The translations under genes and the position numbers were made by a program. From a virus: DNA of 34,433 bases. The notes under the pieces were generated by a model. The model was not told where the DNA came from. It was given only the letters and a program-made list of their open reading frames with translations, and searched no databases. Shown here piece after piece: positions 6,925 to 15,168 of the stretch; positions within the stretch are counted from its first letter, which is position 1, and each line of letters starts with the position of its first letter. The stretch covers positions 1-34,433 of the IMG/VR virus record IMGVR_UViG_3300025097_001755; one strand, given 5' to 3'.

Positions 6925-7173
6925 TTAGGGTTTTACAATCACTTTGTGTTCTGTATCGGATATCATTAGCAATGTTAGCATCTTGTTGTCTTTCTTTAGT
7001 GTCTCCCAGTATTCTGGTGATGCTATATGGATCTGTTCGTTAAGGGTTTTTCTAAATAGGCTCTGCAATCCCATTCCGTGCATCCAGCCCTTTGGTCGAG
7101 GTAGATAGATCTTACCATCTTCCGTTCTTATGAAGTCGGTCGATCGCGTTCTCTTTGGTTCACCCTCTCTCAT
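6925..7173 (-). CDS. Small hypothetical protein (82 aa)
   Basis: An 82-residue unknown protein with a basic N-terminus (REGEPKRTRSTDFIRTEDGK) and a mixed strand/helix remainder ending ISDTEHKVIVKP. It starts within the last codons of the thioredoxin gene (four-base overlap) and so is probably translated with it. No motifs of a known family are seen. Confidence 0.75.
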   Translation of the reverse strand: MREGEPKRTRSTDFIRTEDGKIYLPRPKGWMHGMGLQSLFRKTLNEQIHIASPEYWETLKKDNKMLTLLMISDTEHKVIVKP

Positions 7174-7538
7174 GACTTTCCTCGCTGGATAAATTCTTCA
7201 ATATCCCCAGAGTGATACCAAGTATTCTCATGAGGAGGCTTGGGATCTTTTAAAATTCTCACGCGGGGCTTTATAAGCCCAGTTTTCACACTAGCAATCG
7301 TCGGGACTCCGTTTATTTTAATAAGAGAGTCTAGATTGTTGGCGTCGTCTACGTTAAATGCAAAGAAATGTACGGACTGTTCTTCGTTCGAGTCGGATAA
7401 CTCCACGTAGCGATCATGCAGTGCTGAACAATAGTCACACCCATTGGAGTAAAACTTTATGACACAAAGAGCTTCTTGGTCGATATGCCCCTTGATAAGC
7501 TTTCGTAAAGCGTTCTCGGAAATCCTGTTAACTGGCAT
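7170..7538 (-). CDS. Thioredoxin-like protein, CDYC active site
   Basis: A 122-residue thioredoxin-fold oxidoreductase. The active-site sequence SNGCDYCSAL (Cys34, Cys37) follows the strand ALCVIKFYS, and the conserved cis-proline lies in INGVPTI (Pro79), as in thioredoxins and glutaredoxin-like phage proteins. FFAFNVDDANNL corresponds to the central strand-turn before it. A likely role is reducing the phage ribonucleotide reductase at 18189-20180, whose C-terminus has a swinging Cys pair; that link is inference. The gene overlaps the zinc-ribbon gene upstream by 11 bases and the next gene by four. Confidence 0.9.
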   Translation of the reverse strand: MPVNRISENALRKLIKGHIDQEALCVIKFYSNGCDYCSALHDRYVELSDSNEEQSVHFFAFNVDDANNLDSLIKINGVPTIASVKTGLIKPRVRILKDPKPPHENTWYHSGDIEEFIQRGKS

Positions 7539-7782
7539 TGGCTAATGCCTCCTGTGTTTTTTTAATACAATCTGGGCAGAATAGTGTAACTGACTCTTTT
7601 TCTTCTCGAACCACCACCTTCCAAGAAAAGACCATCTCTCGGTCCGACTTATCGAAAGACGCTGAACAAACGGAGCAACTCTCTGGCAAGTGTCCAAACA
7701 TCATCAACTTGTCCTCCATCATTTGCTGGCTATCTGCCTTTCGGCGCTTCGCATCCGCTGTCCTGCGCTGTTTTCGATTCAT
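7528..7782 (-). CDS. Small zinc-ribbon protein
   Basis: The frame opens at 7872, but the upstream part overlaps the methyltransferase gene; the ATG at 7782 (NRKQRRTADAKRRKADSQ) overlaps that gene's stop by four bases, as elsewhere in this chain, and gives 84 residues. Cys pairs in SCSVCSASF and LFCPDCIKK, about 38 residues apart, form a CxxC...CxxC zinc-ribbon. The basic N-terminal helix would suit nucleic-acid binding. It lies between DNA methyltransferases and thioredoxin. Exact function is unknown. Confidence 0.83.
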   Translation of the reverse strand: MNRKQRRTADAKRRKADSQQMMEDKLMMFGHLPESCSVCSASFDKSDREMVFSWKVVVREEKESVTLFCPDCIKKTQEALANAS

Positions 7783-8270
7783 CGTGTTAGTACTCCCATC
7801 GATGGAAGAGCACCCAGCGCCCACGTGGGGTGCTTGCGGAATACCACCACGGCAGATGGGAATGGCGCACAATTCTTGCTATCACCAAACTTGAGGCGGC
7901 CCTTAATGAAATAGACATACTCTGCCTTCATCACATAGTCATGCCAATACTTGGTATCGGTTCGTGCCGGAATCAACATAACGACCTTGGTGTCTGCGTC
8001 GGCTTCGGCTGATTCATAAGCCTTCTGAATCCACTGATCAATACCGCGGCCATATGGGGGATTAACAAAAGCCGTATGCCCTGTCCAATCCTTGGTAAGC
8101 CCGTCGTCTGCTTCTGTGAAGAATTTTGCACACTTTGTGTTTTCTTCTGACGCACACGGATCAAGACTAAAGGGTCCAAATCTCCAATTTAGTTTGTCGA
8201 AAAATTCTTGGGGTGTCGACCATTTGCCAGTGGCAGAGCTAAACATTGTCTTTTGCGTTGCTTTATTCAT
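7779..8270 (-). CDS. Phage Dam-type N6-adenine DNA methyltransferase
   Basis: A 163-residue enzyme of the phage Dam family (DNA N-6-adenine methyltransferase type common in lambdoid and other phages). Recognised features are MFSSATGKWSTPQEFFDKLN at the N-terminus, FSLDPCASEENTKCAKFF, and the catalytic motif IV in TAFVNPPYGRGIDQW, followed by VVMLIPARTDTKYWHDYV and a C-terminal AVVVFRK strand. These match the family in order and length (about 160-190). It probably methylates adenine in a short DNA site using S-adenosylmethionine. It overlaps the next methyltransferase gene by four bases and forms a three-gene group with the predicted endonuclease at 8991-9581, so it may protect phage DNA against that or host enzymes. 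Confidence 0.93.
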   Translation of the reverse strand: MNKATQKTMFSSATGKWSTPQEFFDKLNWRFGPFSLDPCASEENTKCAKFFTEADDGLTKDWTGHTAFVNPPYGRGIDQWIQKAYESAEADADTKVVMLIPARTDTKYWHDYVMKAEYVYFIKGRLKFGDSKNCAPFPSAVVVFRKHPTWALGALPSMGVLTR

Positions 8271-8998
8271 TTGCTTTCCTTCAATTCTTTAATTCGGTGA
8301 TTGGTTATGGAAACATACTTTGGATCCAGTTCAATACCAATATAGTGGCGATCGCTCTGTATAGCTGCCAGTGCCGTCGTACCAACGCCTATGCACGAGT
8401 CTAAAATAACATCGCCTTCGTTAGAATAAGTTTCGATTAAATATTTAAACAATTCAACCGGCTTTTGAGTAGGGTGAAGAACCTTACCTTCCGATTCTGC
8501 TGTCTTAAAGTATACTACAGTTCTTGGATACCGCAGACCTGTATCATTCTTCACCAAGGTAGAGACTTGAGAACCATACACTTCAGTAGGGCGATGGGCG
8601 CGGCCCTTGTTGTAGGGGGTGCCTTGCCGCATACGCGGATTGTATACCGGAGGCTTGCGATAAAATACACAGACATCCTCATGGGCTCTCATTGGCATGC
8701 GTTTTGCATTCAAGTAGCCTGTTGCCTTTGACTTTTCCCATACCCATGTATATTTGAAATTTTTAATATTAGAATTTATAAGCTGGCTCGTAAAAGGCTG
8801 CGAGGCTGTGAAGACCATTGGCGCATTTATCTTACACACTCGATTATACTCCGCCCATAAAGGCTCAAAAGGTATAATAGTGTCCCACTTGCATTGAGTC
8901 GTGCCGTACGGCAAGTCGCAGAGTACCATGTCAATCGAATTATCTGGCAACTCCTTGAGTCGTTCGAGGCAATCCCCAGTTAAAATCTCATCAATCAT
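8267..8998 (-). CDS. DNA N4/N6 methyltransferase, beta-class order
   Basis: A 243-residue site-specific DNA methyltransferase. Catalytic motif IV (VLCDLPYGTTQCKWD, about 25-39) comes before the AdoMet-binding motif I (DVILDSCIGVGTTALAA, near 202-218), the order of beta-class N4-cytosine/N6-adenine enzymes. HPTQKPVELFKYLI before motif I is the usual family signature, and the target-recognition region lies between (residues about 95-170). Whether cytosine-N4 or adenine-N6 is modified cannot be read from DLPY alone. It lies directly after the predicted restriction-type nuclease gene (8-base overlap), the usual partner arrangement of type II systems. Confidence 0.95.
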   Translation of the reverse strand: MIDEILTGDCLERLKELPDNSIDMVLCDLPYGTTQCKWDTIIPFEPLWAEYNRVCKINAPMVFTASQPFTSQLINSNIKNFKYTWVWEKSKATGYLNAKRMPMRAHEDVCVFYRKPPVYNPRMRQGTPYNKGRAHRPTEVYGSQVSTLVKNDTGLRYPRTVVYFKTAESEGKVLHPTQKPVELFKYLIETYSNEGDVILDSCIGVGTTALAAIQSDRHYIGIELDPKYVSITNHRIKELKESK

Positions 8999-9581
8999 TC
9001 TTCATGCCCTCTAAAAATGAAAGTTGTTGCTGTACCAGTTCTTCGTTCAAAGTGAAGCAGTTCTCCTCATTAGCGTAATACTTACGGCGCGCAACACGGC
9101 CGTGGGCACACACTGGAAGATATGTAAACTTTGTTTTTAAGTAATGGCGAATGTCCTCGCGATATAACGCACATTGACGGTCGAACACTTCTGAATAATT
9201 ATTCATCTTGGTAGGACAGCTTAAAACAAAATGTGGCGGCTCTTTGTTTTCAGATATACAGTGCGCAACCACAATTGCACAACTGCTAATTGCGCGTTGC
9301 AGGAAGCACGAATCTACATAATGTCCCTTTGCTTCTTCAACGATGATAATTTCGCCGTCGCGCTCGATCGCCAAGTCCGCGTCGTACCCACCAATAGTCT
9401 TTCGACTTTTCTCCTCTACAACACTAAAGCCGTGTTGTTTATAGATGGTGCTCCTGAAAGATTCATACTCTTCTCCTACAATATCCTTTGCTGCTTTTTC
9501 AGAATCTAGGCGCCATCGCCTATATACAGATTTGTAAAAATCCTTCTCAAAATGCTCAATATAAACACGACTATCCATCAT
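8991..9581 (-). CDS. Predicted PD-(D/E)XK restriction-type endonuclease
   Basis: A 196-residue protein with a convincing PD-(D/E)XK nuclease core: GGYDADLAIERDGEIIIVEE then AKGHYVDSCFLQRAIS (about 64-100), where Asp in YDADL and Glu/Lys in VEEAKG would bind the metal and activate water. IEHFEKDFYKSVYRRW at the N-terminus and PPHFVLSCPTKMNNY later complete an alpha/beta layout. The size and its position overlapping a DNA methyltransferase gene suggest a type II-like restriction enzyme, or a free-standing nuclease degrading host or rival-phage DNA. Recognition site is unknown. The ATG overlaps the dUTPase stop by four bases. Confidence 0.82.
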   Translation of the reverse strand: MMDSRVYIEHFEKDFYKSVYRRWRLDSEKAAKDIVGEEYESFRSTIYKQHGFSVVEEKSRKTIGGYDADLAIERDGEIIIVEEAKGHYVDSCFLQRAISSCAIVVAHCISENKEPPHFVLSCPTKMNNYSEVFDRQCALYREDIRHYLKTKFTYLPVCAHGRVARRKYYANEENCFTLNEELVQQQLSFLEGMKND

Positions 9582-10039
9582 TGATCTGTGCTCCCTAAAG
9601 ACCCGGCGCCTCGTTCACTAATTGTCATTGGGTAATCATATAGATTGCCGGCAGTGCGCTCGATGGCGCGGAAGTGTACAACAGGAATCAGCACAACTTG
9701 TGCGATCTTCATATCTGCGTGAATGAATTGTGGCTCTTTTCCAACATTGTGAAGGTTGACGAAGACCTCTCCATCATAGCCACTGTCTACTACGCAGGCT
9801 CCGACAAGGAGGTGCTTTTTTGCAGCGTTACCTGAACGGTTCTTTACTTCGAGCATATATCCGTGTGGAATCCCGAACCTCAAGCCAGTCTGGAAGAGTC
9901 CCGATTGTCCGGGTCTCAACCAGCGGCCAGCGACACAGCCCTCTTCCGGACAGTGAAATAAATCAAGCCCAGCATCAGACGGATTTGCACGATCAGGCGA
10001 TCGTGCATTGCCGCGAACCTTTGAATATTCAAGAATCAC
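9578..10039 (-). CDS. dut: dUTP pyrophosphatase (dUTPase)
   Basis: A 153-residue trimeric-type dUTPase, converting dUTP to dUMP plus pyrophosphate, which keeps uracil out of phage DNA and feeds dTMP synthesis. All five family motifs are present in order: SDAGLDLF, KNRSGNAAKKHLLVGA, VVDSGYDGEVFVNLHN (metal-site Asp region), MKIAQVVLIPV, and the P-loop-like RGAGSLGSTD at the C-terminus. Motif 2 has NRSGNA where RSGLA is usual. The start is GTG at 10039, sharing bases with the TGA of the preceding gene. It is coupled to the endonuclease gene after it. Confidence 0.96.
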   Translation of the reverse strand: MILEYSKVRGNARSPDRANPSDAGLDLFHCPEEGCVAGRWLRPGQSGLFQTGLRFGIPHGYMLEVKNRSGNAAKKHLLVGACVVDSGYDGEVFVNLHNVGKEPQFIHADMKIAQVVLIPVVHFRAIERTAGNLYDYPMTISERGAGSLGSTDQ

Positions 10040-10287
10040 TGATCTTCTCCCTTTGTAAGAAGGTTGTAGTTGTCCACCACTTCGTCAATGTTAATCTTTC
10101 CCTTAAACAAGCGGTAAGCTTTGACTGCTGCTCGGATCTCATCTGTGTCGAGCCAGCGATTTTCGCGGTACTCGCTACGTAGCTCCCGTCGTTGTTCCTT
10201 GTATGGCTCCATTGCCTCTTCAATGGCGTTAAGTGAGCGGATATATTCCTTCACGTACTTTTGTTTCTCTTTTAGTGTATTGGCCAC
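10036..10287 (-). CDS. Small helical protein, weakly GapR/DUF2312-like
   Basis: An 83-residue, highly charged helical protein. The pattern YIRSLNAIEEAMEPYKEQRR, ELRSEYRENRWL and DTDEIRAAVKAYRLFK resembles the arrangement of GapR/DUF2312 DNA-binding proteins (long helix, spacer, short helix rich in Lys/Arg), but the sequence match by eye is weak. It is the first gene after a consensus promoter and heads the tightly overlapped chain that includes dUTPase and the endonuclease/methylase group. A DNA-associated role would fit but is not shown. Confidence 0.8.
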   Translation of the reverse strand: MANTLKEKQKYVKEYIRSLNAIEEAMEPYKEQRRELRSEYRENRWLDTDEIRAAVKAYRLFKGKINIDEVVDNYNLLTKGEDQ

Positions 10288-10312
10288 AAGCCCTCCTTAT
10301 TGGTTCATTCTT

Positions 10313-10341
10313 ATTATAGCTGAGTTGGAATCAAAAGTCAA
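10313..10341 (-). promoter_or_regulatory. Strong sigma-70 promoter heading the dUTPase gene chain
   Basis: TTGACT (10341-10336), 17 bases, then a perfect TATAAT (10318-10313). The TGA inside the -35 box is the stop codon of the J-domain gene (10340-10338). The start should fall near 10306, leaving about 18 bases before the ATG at 10287. It can drive the overlapped genes down to at least the sigma-like gene at 4260. Confidence 0.85.
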
Positions 10342-11045
10342 GTGTTTTTTTGAGGAATTTCAAAACCAAATAGTTGTTTGAGGAAACTGCGAATCAGATT
10401 GTCTCGCCTATCATCGGAATCACAATCATAAAAGAGATAGTTATATGTTTGCGTAGCTTTTTGAATTGAGTTTCTCAATCTTTTCTGCTCTGTTTCCATC
10501 CAGCTTATTTGTTCATTATAATTCTTTGGCAACTCAATGTCAAGCTCTTCTGCCATTTCTAGTAATTTAAAGTACTGCTGCTTGTCTAGCGCATGCTTTG
10601 CCTCTTTGAACGCTTCCTCAAATAAGTCTCTAGTGAAGTCATCGCGGGCTTTATCGGGATGAACATGGGTCGCTATAGCCTTAAATAGTCGCGTGAATGT
10701 CTCATGCATCTCCTTGTCGATAGCAGCCTCCCCTTCTTCGCCAGCAGATCCTTGAAATTTGATAACTGCGGTTTCTTCGGCTGGTGATACTTTCTGCTCT
10801 TCTATCTGTTCATCAGAAAGTTGACCTAGGTTTTCCTCGATCCCATACGCCTCTCTTACTCTTTCGGCATGTTTAGCATTTAGCTCTGCGATGTCGATGC
10901 CATGTTCGGCACAGAACTTCTCATAGTATTCTTGAAATTCTGGACCAGAGGATTTAGCCACCTCACATATTATAGCATGCTCTTCGTGGAGAAAACGAAG
11001 CCCGTTAAGCGATCGCTTCCATCGAAATTGAGTAGAGGTAGACAT
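10338..11045 (-). CDS. J-domain (DnaJ-like) protein
   Basis: A 235-residue protein with a C-terminal-half J domain: FTRLFKAIATHVHPDKARDD (about 117-136) carries the diagnostic HPD tripeptide (129-131), followed by LFEEAFKEAKHALDKQQYFK, the helix III/IV region. J domains stimulate ATP hydrolysis by DnaK (Hsp70). The N-terminal 90 residues are helical and acidic with no recognised zinc-finger or G/F region, so this is a J-only adaptor. The following segment LLEMAEELDIELP and a helical end rich in Arg complete it. It may redirect host DnaK to phage replication or assembly proteins. It sits directly after a ClpP-like gene, strengthening a protein-quality theme. Confidence 0.87.
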   Translation of the reverse strand: MSTSTQFRWKRSLNGLRFLHEEHAIICEVAKSSGPEFQEYYEKFCAEHGIDIAELNAKHAERVREAYGIEENLGQLSDEQIEEQKVSPAEETAVIKFQGSAGEEGEAAIDKEMHETFTRLFKAIATHVHPDKARDDFTRDLFEEAFKEAKHALDKQQYFKLLEMAEELDIELPKNYNEQISWMETEQKRLRNSIQKATQTYNYLFYDCDSDDRRDNLIRSFLKQLFGFEIPQKNT

Positions 11046-11059
11046 ATCATAAGTAGTGT

Positions 11060-11665
11060 TTAGCCAAAGTCAAATTCAACATTAGTATATATTTTCAGCT
11101 TCGGAACGTGCGCATGGTTGATGAGGTTGTGGCGCGAGGCCTCTTCATAGTCCAAAAACCAATCAGCGTGCCCCTTCTGGTGTACAATTTTCAAGAAATA
11201 GTCTTCCTGGTGGCCACAATTTCTCGCCATCATTCGATAGACCTTTTTATTGAGGCGTTCAGTTTCTTCCGCAGAGGCCTTTACTTCTTCTACTTTCCCC
11301 CAGTTCATTGAAGATACGTCGTGAATCATAAGGGTGGCATCGGGATCCATATATCTGCGCCCTTCGTCGCCAAAGCTCGCAAGGATGGCGCCGCAACTCA
11401 TTGCCTTTCCCTGAATGATGGTGGCCACGGGGAGAGTAGCGTGGCGGATATCTGATATCATAGACATCAAACTATAGACTTGTCCACCATAGCTGTCGAT
11501 GATAACCGGTATCACGGGCTGTCCGGTGTTTTGAGCTTTGCACATTAGCTCTGAAAATTCCTTTGCGGAGTCCTCTGTGAACTTTCTCACTCGAATGACA
11601 ACAGGGAGATCGTCTACTAACTCCACCTTTTTGAACAGGGCGCTATGGTCTACTATTACGTTCAT
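11060..11665 (-). CDS. ClpP-like serine protease with complete triad
   Basis: A 201-residue ClpP-family protease. The strand IPVIIDSYGGQVYSLMSMIS matches the family pattern; nucleophile Ser90 lies in GKAMSCGAILASFG, His115 in TLMIHDVSS (25 residues on, as in E. coli), and the third residue Asp168 in HADWFLDYEEA at the place of E. coli Asp171. Thus, unlike the ClpP-like protein at 2438-3049, all three catalytic residues are present. The two differ widely outside the motifs. It lies between dnaE and a J-domain gene, far from virion genes, so a regulatory or housekeeping role with host ClpX/ClpA is possible. The start follows TAGGAT at fair distance, and the gene begins only four bases after the dnaE stop. 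Confidence 0.9.
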   Translation of the reverse strand: MNVIVDHSALFKKVELVDDLPVVIRVRKFTEDSAKEFSELMCKAQNTGQPVIPVIIDSYGGQVYSLMSMISDIRHATLPVATIIQGKAMSCGAILASFGDEGRRYMDPDATLMIHDVSSMNWGKVEEVKASAEETERLNKKVYRMMARNCGHQEDYFLKIVHQKGHADWFLDYEEASRHNLINHAHVPKLKIYTNVEFDFG

Positions 11666-11669
11666 CGTT

Positions 11670-14600
11670 TTATCCTAATAGTCTAAATGTTTTGCCAATT
11701 GCATATGTGGAAAATCCCCAGTTCTCATCGTACTTAAGCTTTGCCATATAGGGTCGATTAATACGGATGGTATCCTTGTGTGGCTTAACGCCCCAGCATC
11801 GAATCCTCGTTGATTCATTATTTGAATCAATCACTTCCACAATCCAATATAACTTGCCATTCTTGGTCTTGCGCTCGATAATCTTTCGAGGAATAAACCA
11901 GCACAAAGTCAACGCGGGGTCGAATTCAGAGATTGGTGGAACAAACTTCTCCTTAAGTTTTTCGATCTTCTCTGTTCCTATGACCAAGTTGATGGGGAAG
12001 ACTCCAGTTAAATCTGTCTTAAACTGAATAATCTCCTCGTGACTGAAGTCTCCTTCAGGGCTGTAAGTTTTGATATTCTCTGCCAATCTCTTGAGGTTTT
12101 TGGGACGGTCAACAATGCATGCAGACCAGAAGTGTTTCATTCCCGTAAAACGATCATCAATAAGTTCATCTAGGGCGCCCCCTCGACAAAGAGCGTCCAA
12201 GCACTTCTTGTTCAGCTTGGAATACACGACTTCCTCGTTGAAAAGCAACTCTTCTGCGGTGTTGAACGGGCGATGTTCGAGAACCTGCTGGATAGCCGAG
12301 TCGCCGAAACCCTTGATTGAAGTCAGAGGCTGGATAAGTGTCTTTCCATCTTCGCTAATCTCCCAGACGGTACCGGACTTGTTGATATCGAGAGGCGCAA
12401 TGTCAAATCCATATTTCTTTGCAATGTTGATCGCCTTCTCTTTTCTGCTCTCTGGCTCTTTGTCGAGGAACGCTGCCATCCACTCTGCGGGATAGTAGTT
12501 CCACAGCCATGCGCACTGGAACGAGATGATGCTGTAAGACACGGCGTGTGATTTATTGAAGCCATAGCCGGAGAAGAACTCGAACTTATCCCAGAGCCCT
12601 TGAGAGACATCAACGTTAATACCGTTCGCAGCACAGCCATTGATAAACTTATCATGAAGCTTTCCCTTAACGCTATTCTTGCCGGTGCCCTTCTTGGTCA
12701 ATACCTTGCGAAGCATGTTGCCCTCATCGAGGGTCAGTCCGCCAAGCCTGTGAGCCAACAAGGCGATTTGCTCCTGGAAAATAAGGAAACCATAAGTCTC
12801 CTCGGTGATTTCCTGTGCAGCCTCCGAGATATATGAAATGCGATGGGGGTGATTTTTTGCCTCTACATAATCTGCATCAACACCCGCCGACAGGGGTCCC
12901 GGTCGGAAGATAGAAGTAACTGCAGAGATGTCAACAATGCTATTCGGCTTGGCGCGCTTGCAGAAGCCTTGGGCGCCCTGCTCTGTGAATTGGAAGATAC
13001 CAGCCCACTTGCCAGCGTGGAAAACATTCTCATAGACCTCCTGGTTATCGAAATCCAAATTGTCTGGGTGGAGGGTTTTTTCGTAATATTCGCGGACCTG
13101 GGCGAATGTTGGCTCCGCAACCCCGTGGTGGCGGCGCAAGATGTGCTCGATGCAACCCTCCATCATCTTGAGAGTGGAGAGCCCAAGCAAATCGAACTTA
13201 ATGAAACCCATCGGCTCTAGGTGTCGAACGTTCTGTCCTTCTGCCCATGGAGCCTGACGAACACCCCCACTATTGATTAGCGGCATGCTACGGTCCAGTT
13301 CCTCGGCAATAACCACACCGCCAGCATGACGGCTGCAGGAGCGAACTTGTCCGACGAGGCCTTCAACATGTGCCTTAACTGTGGGGTATTTATTCAAATA
13401 CTTTTGGAGCGATGGCGAAAACTCCATCACCTCTTCCCAAGTGGGCGCATAGATACCTGCTCGGATCCCGTGCTTCTTCTTTGCTTCGGGAGTGGCTTCG
13501 CGGATCATAACAGAAGTAACGGTGTTAGCCTCTGTAAAAGGAATATCATAAAGTTTAGAGATGTCCTTGATCAAGCTGCGCAATTGCAAAGTGTTCCAGT
13601 TGGAAATAGGGGCAACACAATCCTTCCCCCACATGTCAACTAGCTTCTCTTTGATCACCATGCTATCTGATATGTCATAATCGATATCTGGATAGTCTGT
13701 GGCGTCTGAACGCAAGAATCGTGAAAATAGGAGTCCATATTTAATTGGATCAACTTGGGTGATACCCAACACATACGCAACCAGTGAGCCGGCAGCCGAT
13801 CCTCGGCCGGGTCCAGTAAGCATCATGTCTGTTGCGGTGTCAGCGATCGCCTTCATTGTCAAGAAGTACTTGCAAAACCCACGATCATCGATAACATCAA
13901 GCTCGCGCTTTAGGCGTGCGGTATATTCTTCATTCTCATGGAACCCGAGTGCCTCTAATCCGCCAGTGGCGGCGCGGAACAAGGCTTGTGTTGCCGTCAG
14001 ACCTTCAGGAACAACAAAGTCTGGGAGACGCACCGTCGTATCTGGCAGAAAGGTTTCGATCCTCTCATAAGCGATCTGGTGTGTTCGCTCTATGCTTTGT
14101 CGCACAAGTTCGTCGTCATATTCTGTTCCCTGCAAGGCGCAATACTTCTTGTATGACTCCCACATCTGATCGCCATTCTTTGGGTAAAGTTCATAACCAA
14201 TGACGTCAGTTGATTCAGGGAGAACGCTTTCGTCTTCGCCTTCGTCCGTCTTCCATGATGGCTTGCCTTTTCCAAGCCAACCAAGCTGCTTATACATCTC
14301 CCGGTCTTTCCATGAGCCTGGGGTGGGGTAGTGACTATCTGCTGTGGAGATCAGCTTAAGTCCGAATTCTTTAGCGATCTCAATAACGTATTGATTCAAC
14401 TCGTGTTGTTCCGGGATGTTGTTCCACTGTAACTCTGCGTACCAGCGATCCCCAAAGATTGACACCATTTCGCGGGTGGTTTCGCGCATAGCCTCTAGGA
14501 CGGCTTCAGAGCCCTCCTCTCGGTTCTCCCAGTAGTTGCCGGCGTACACCCCTCCCAAGCACGCAGACGCAGCGATAACGCCCTCCGAGTGCTCTCGAAG

Positions 14601-15113
14601 GAGGTCGTAGTCCATTCGTGGGTATCTATAGAAGTATTCTTCTGTGTAGCTCTTCGAGACTAGCTTGAACAAGTTGTTCAATCCAGTTTGGTTCTGCGCG
14701 AGGAGGATCAAGTGGCGCCGGCGCTTAAGGATCGGCTGGGAGGCTTTTGTATCTCCCTCATCCTCTGTTGTGGCACCTGATTGGGTCGTCTTTTTGGTGG
14801 CCCGGGCTCTTTTCTTGTCTGCCATGGCTTCATCATAAGCCTCTCTCCACTCCTTAACAGATGTGGTGAAATAGGCCTCGACCCCGAAGATGGGCTTGAA
14901 ATCCTTGCCTTCGGCGCGCATCTTCTTGGCATGAATCACTTGATAAGCTAACCCGTTCATGTTTCCATGATCAGTTAACGCGAGAGCAGCCATGCCGTTC
15001 TCGTATGCGAAATCCATGTGGTCTTGTGGATATCCAATCGCGTCGAAGATCGATCCTGCAACGCTATGGGCGTGTAGCCCAACAAATTTAATTTTTGACG
15101 TGGTTCTTGTCAT
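11670..15113 (-). CDS. dnaE: DNA polymerase III alpha subunit (DnaE type)
   Basis: A 1147-residue family C replicative DNA polymerase, nearly the length of E. coli DnaE (1160). Domains in order: PHP domain at the N-terminus (VGLHAHS at 11-17, LALTDHGNMNGL, IFGVEAYF); palm with TGPGRGSAAGSLVAYVLG (433-450) and YPDIDYD, whose Asp476 and Asp478 are catalytic, plus KFDLLGL with Asp641; fingers with FSGYGFNKSHAVSYS; helix-hairpin-helix region (LTSIKGFGDSAI); and a C-terminal OB fold. A low-complexity insert (TTQSGATTEDEGDTKASQ) lies near residues 108-126. GGAGGGA before the ATG is a strong ribosome site, and a promoter precedes it. A complete host-type replicase in a phage that also carries a PolA-type enzyme is uncommon. 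Confidence 0.97.
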   Translation of the reverse strand: MTRTTSKIKFVGLHAHSVAGSIFDAIGYPQDHMDFAYENGMAALALTDHGNMNGLAYQVIHAKKMRAEGKDFKPIFGVEAYFTTSVKEWREAYDEAMADKKRARATKKTTQSGATTEDEGDTKASQPILKRRRHLILLAQNQTGLNNLFKLVSKSYTEEYFYRYPRMDYDLLREHSEGVIAASACLGGVYAGNYWENREEGSEAVLEAMRETTREMVSIFGDRWYAELQWNNIPEQHELNQYVIEIAKEFGLKLISTADSHYPTPGSWKDREMYKQLGWLGKGKPSWKTDEGEDESVLPESTDVIGYELYPKNGDQMWESYKKYCALQGTEYDDELVRQSIERTHQIAYERIETFLPDTTVRLPDFVVPEGLTATQALFRAATGGLEALGFHENEEYTARLKRELDVIDDRGFCKYFLTMKAIADTATDMMLTGPGRGSAAGSLVAYVLGITQVDPIKYGLLFSRFLRSDATDYPDIDYDISDSMVIKEKLVDMWGKDCVAPISNWNTLQLRSLIKDISKLYDIPFTEANTVTSVMIREATPEAKKKHGIRAGIYAPTWEEVMEFSPSLQKYLNKYPTVKAHVEGLVGQVRSCSRHAGGVVIAEELDRSMPLINSGGVRQAPWAEGQNVRHLEPMGFIKFDLLGLSTLKMMEGCIEHILRRHHGVAEPTFAQVREYYEKTLHPDNLDFDNQEVYENVFHAGKWAGIFQFTEQGAQGFCKRAKPNSIVDISAVTSIFRPGPLSAGVDADYVEAKNHPHRISYISEAAQEITEETYGFLIFQEQIALLAHRLGGLTLDEGNMLRKVLTKKGTGKNSVKGKLHDKFINGCAANGINVDVSQGLWDKFEFFSGYGFNKSHAVSYSIISFQCAWLWNYYPAEWMAAFLDKEPESRKEKAINIAKKYGFDIAPLDINKSGTVWEISEDGKTLIQPLTSIKGFGDSAIQQVLEHRPFNTAEELLFNEEVVYSKLNKKCLDALCRGGALDELIDDRFTGMKHFWSACIVDRPKNLKRLAENIKTYSPEGDFSHEEIIQFKTDLTGVFPINLVIGTEKIEKLKEKFVPPISEFDPALTLCWFIPRKIIERKTKNGKLYWIVEVIDSNNESTRIRCWGVKPHKDTIRINRPYMAKLKYDENWGFSTYAIGKTFRLLG

Positions 15114-15136
15114 TCATCCCTCCCGAATGTTCTCTT

Positions 15137-15165
15137 AATATAACACAGACGCACCAAGATTGCAA
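15137..15165 (-). promoter_or_regulatory. Sigma-70-type promoter of dnaE
   Basis: TTGCAA (15165-15160), 17 bases and TATATT (15142-15137). The -35 box matches consensus at four of six places, the -10 box at five. It lies immediately after the stop of the preceding gene (15169) and about 24 bases before the dnaE ATG. The start near 15130 leaves a short leader with the GGGAGGG ribosome site. Confidence 0.65.
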
Positions 15166-15168
15166 GCA

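Noticed and set aside
7783-7872. Longer N-terminus for the zinc-ribbon gene
   Set aside because: It would overlap the Dam-type methyltransferase by 90 bases; the ATG at 7782 gives the four-base overlap usual in this chain.
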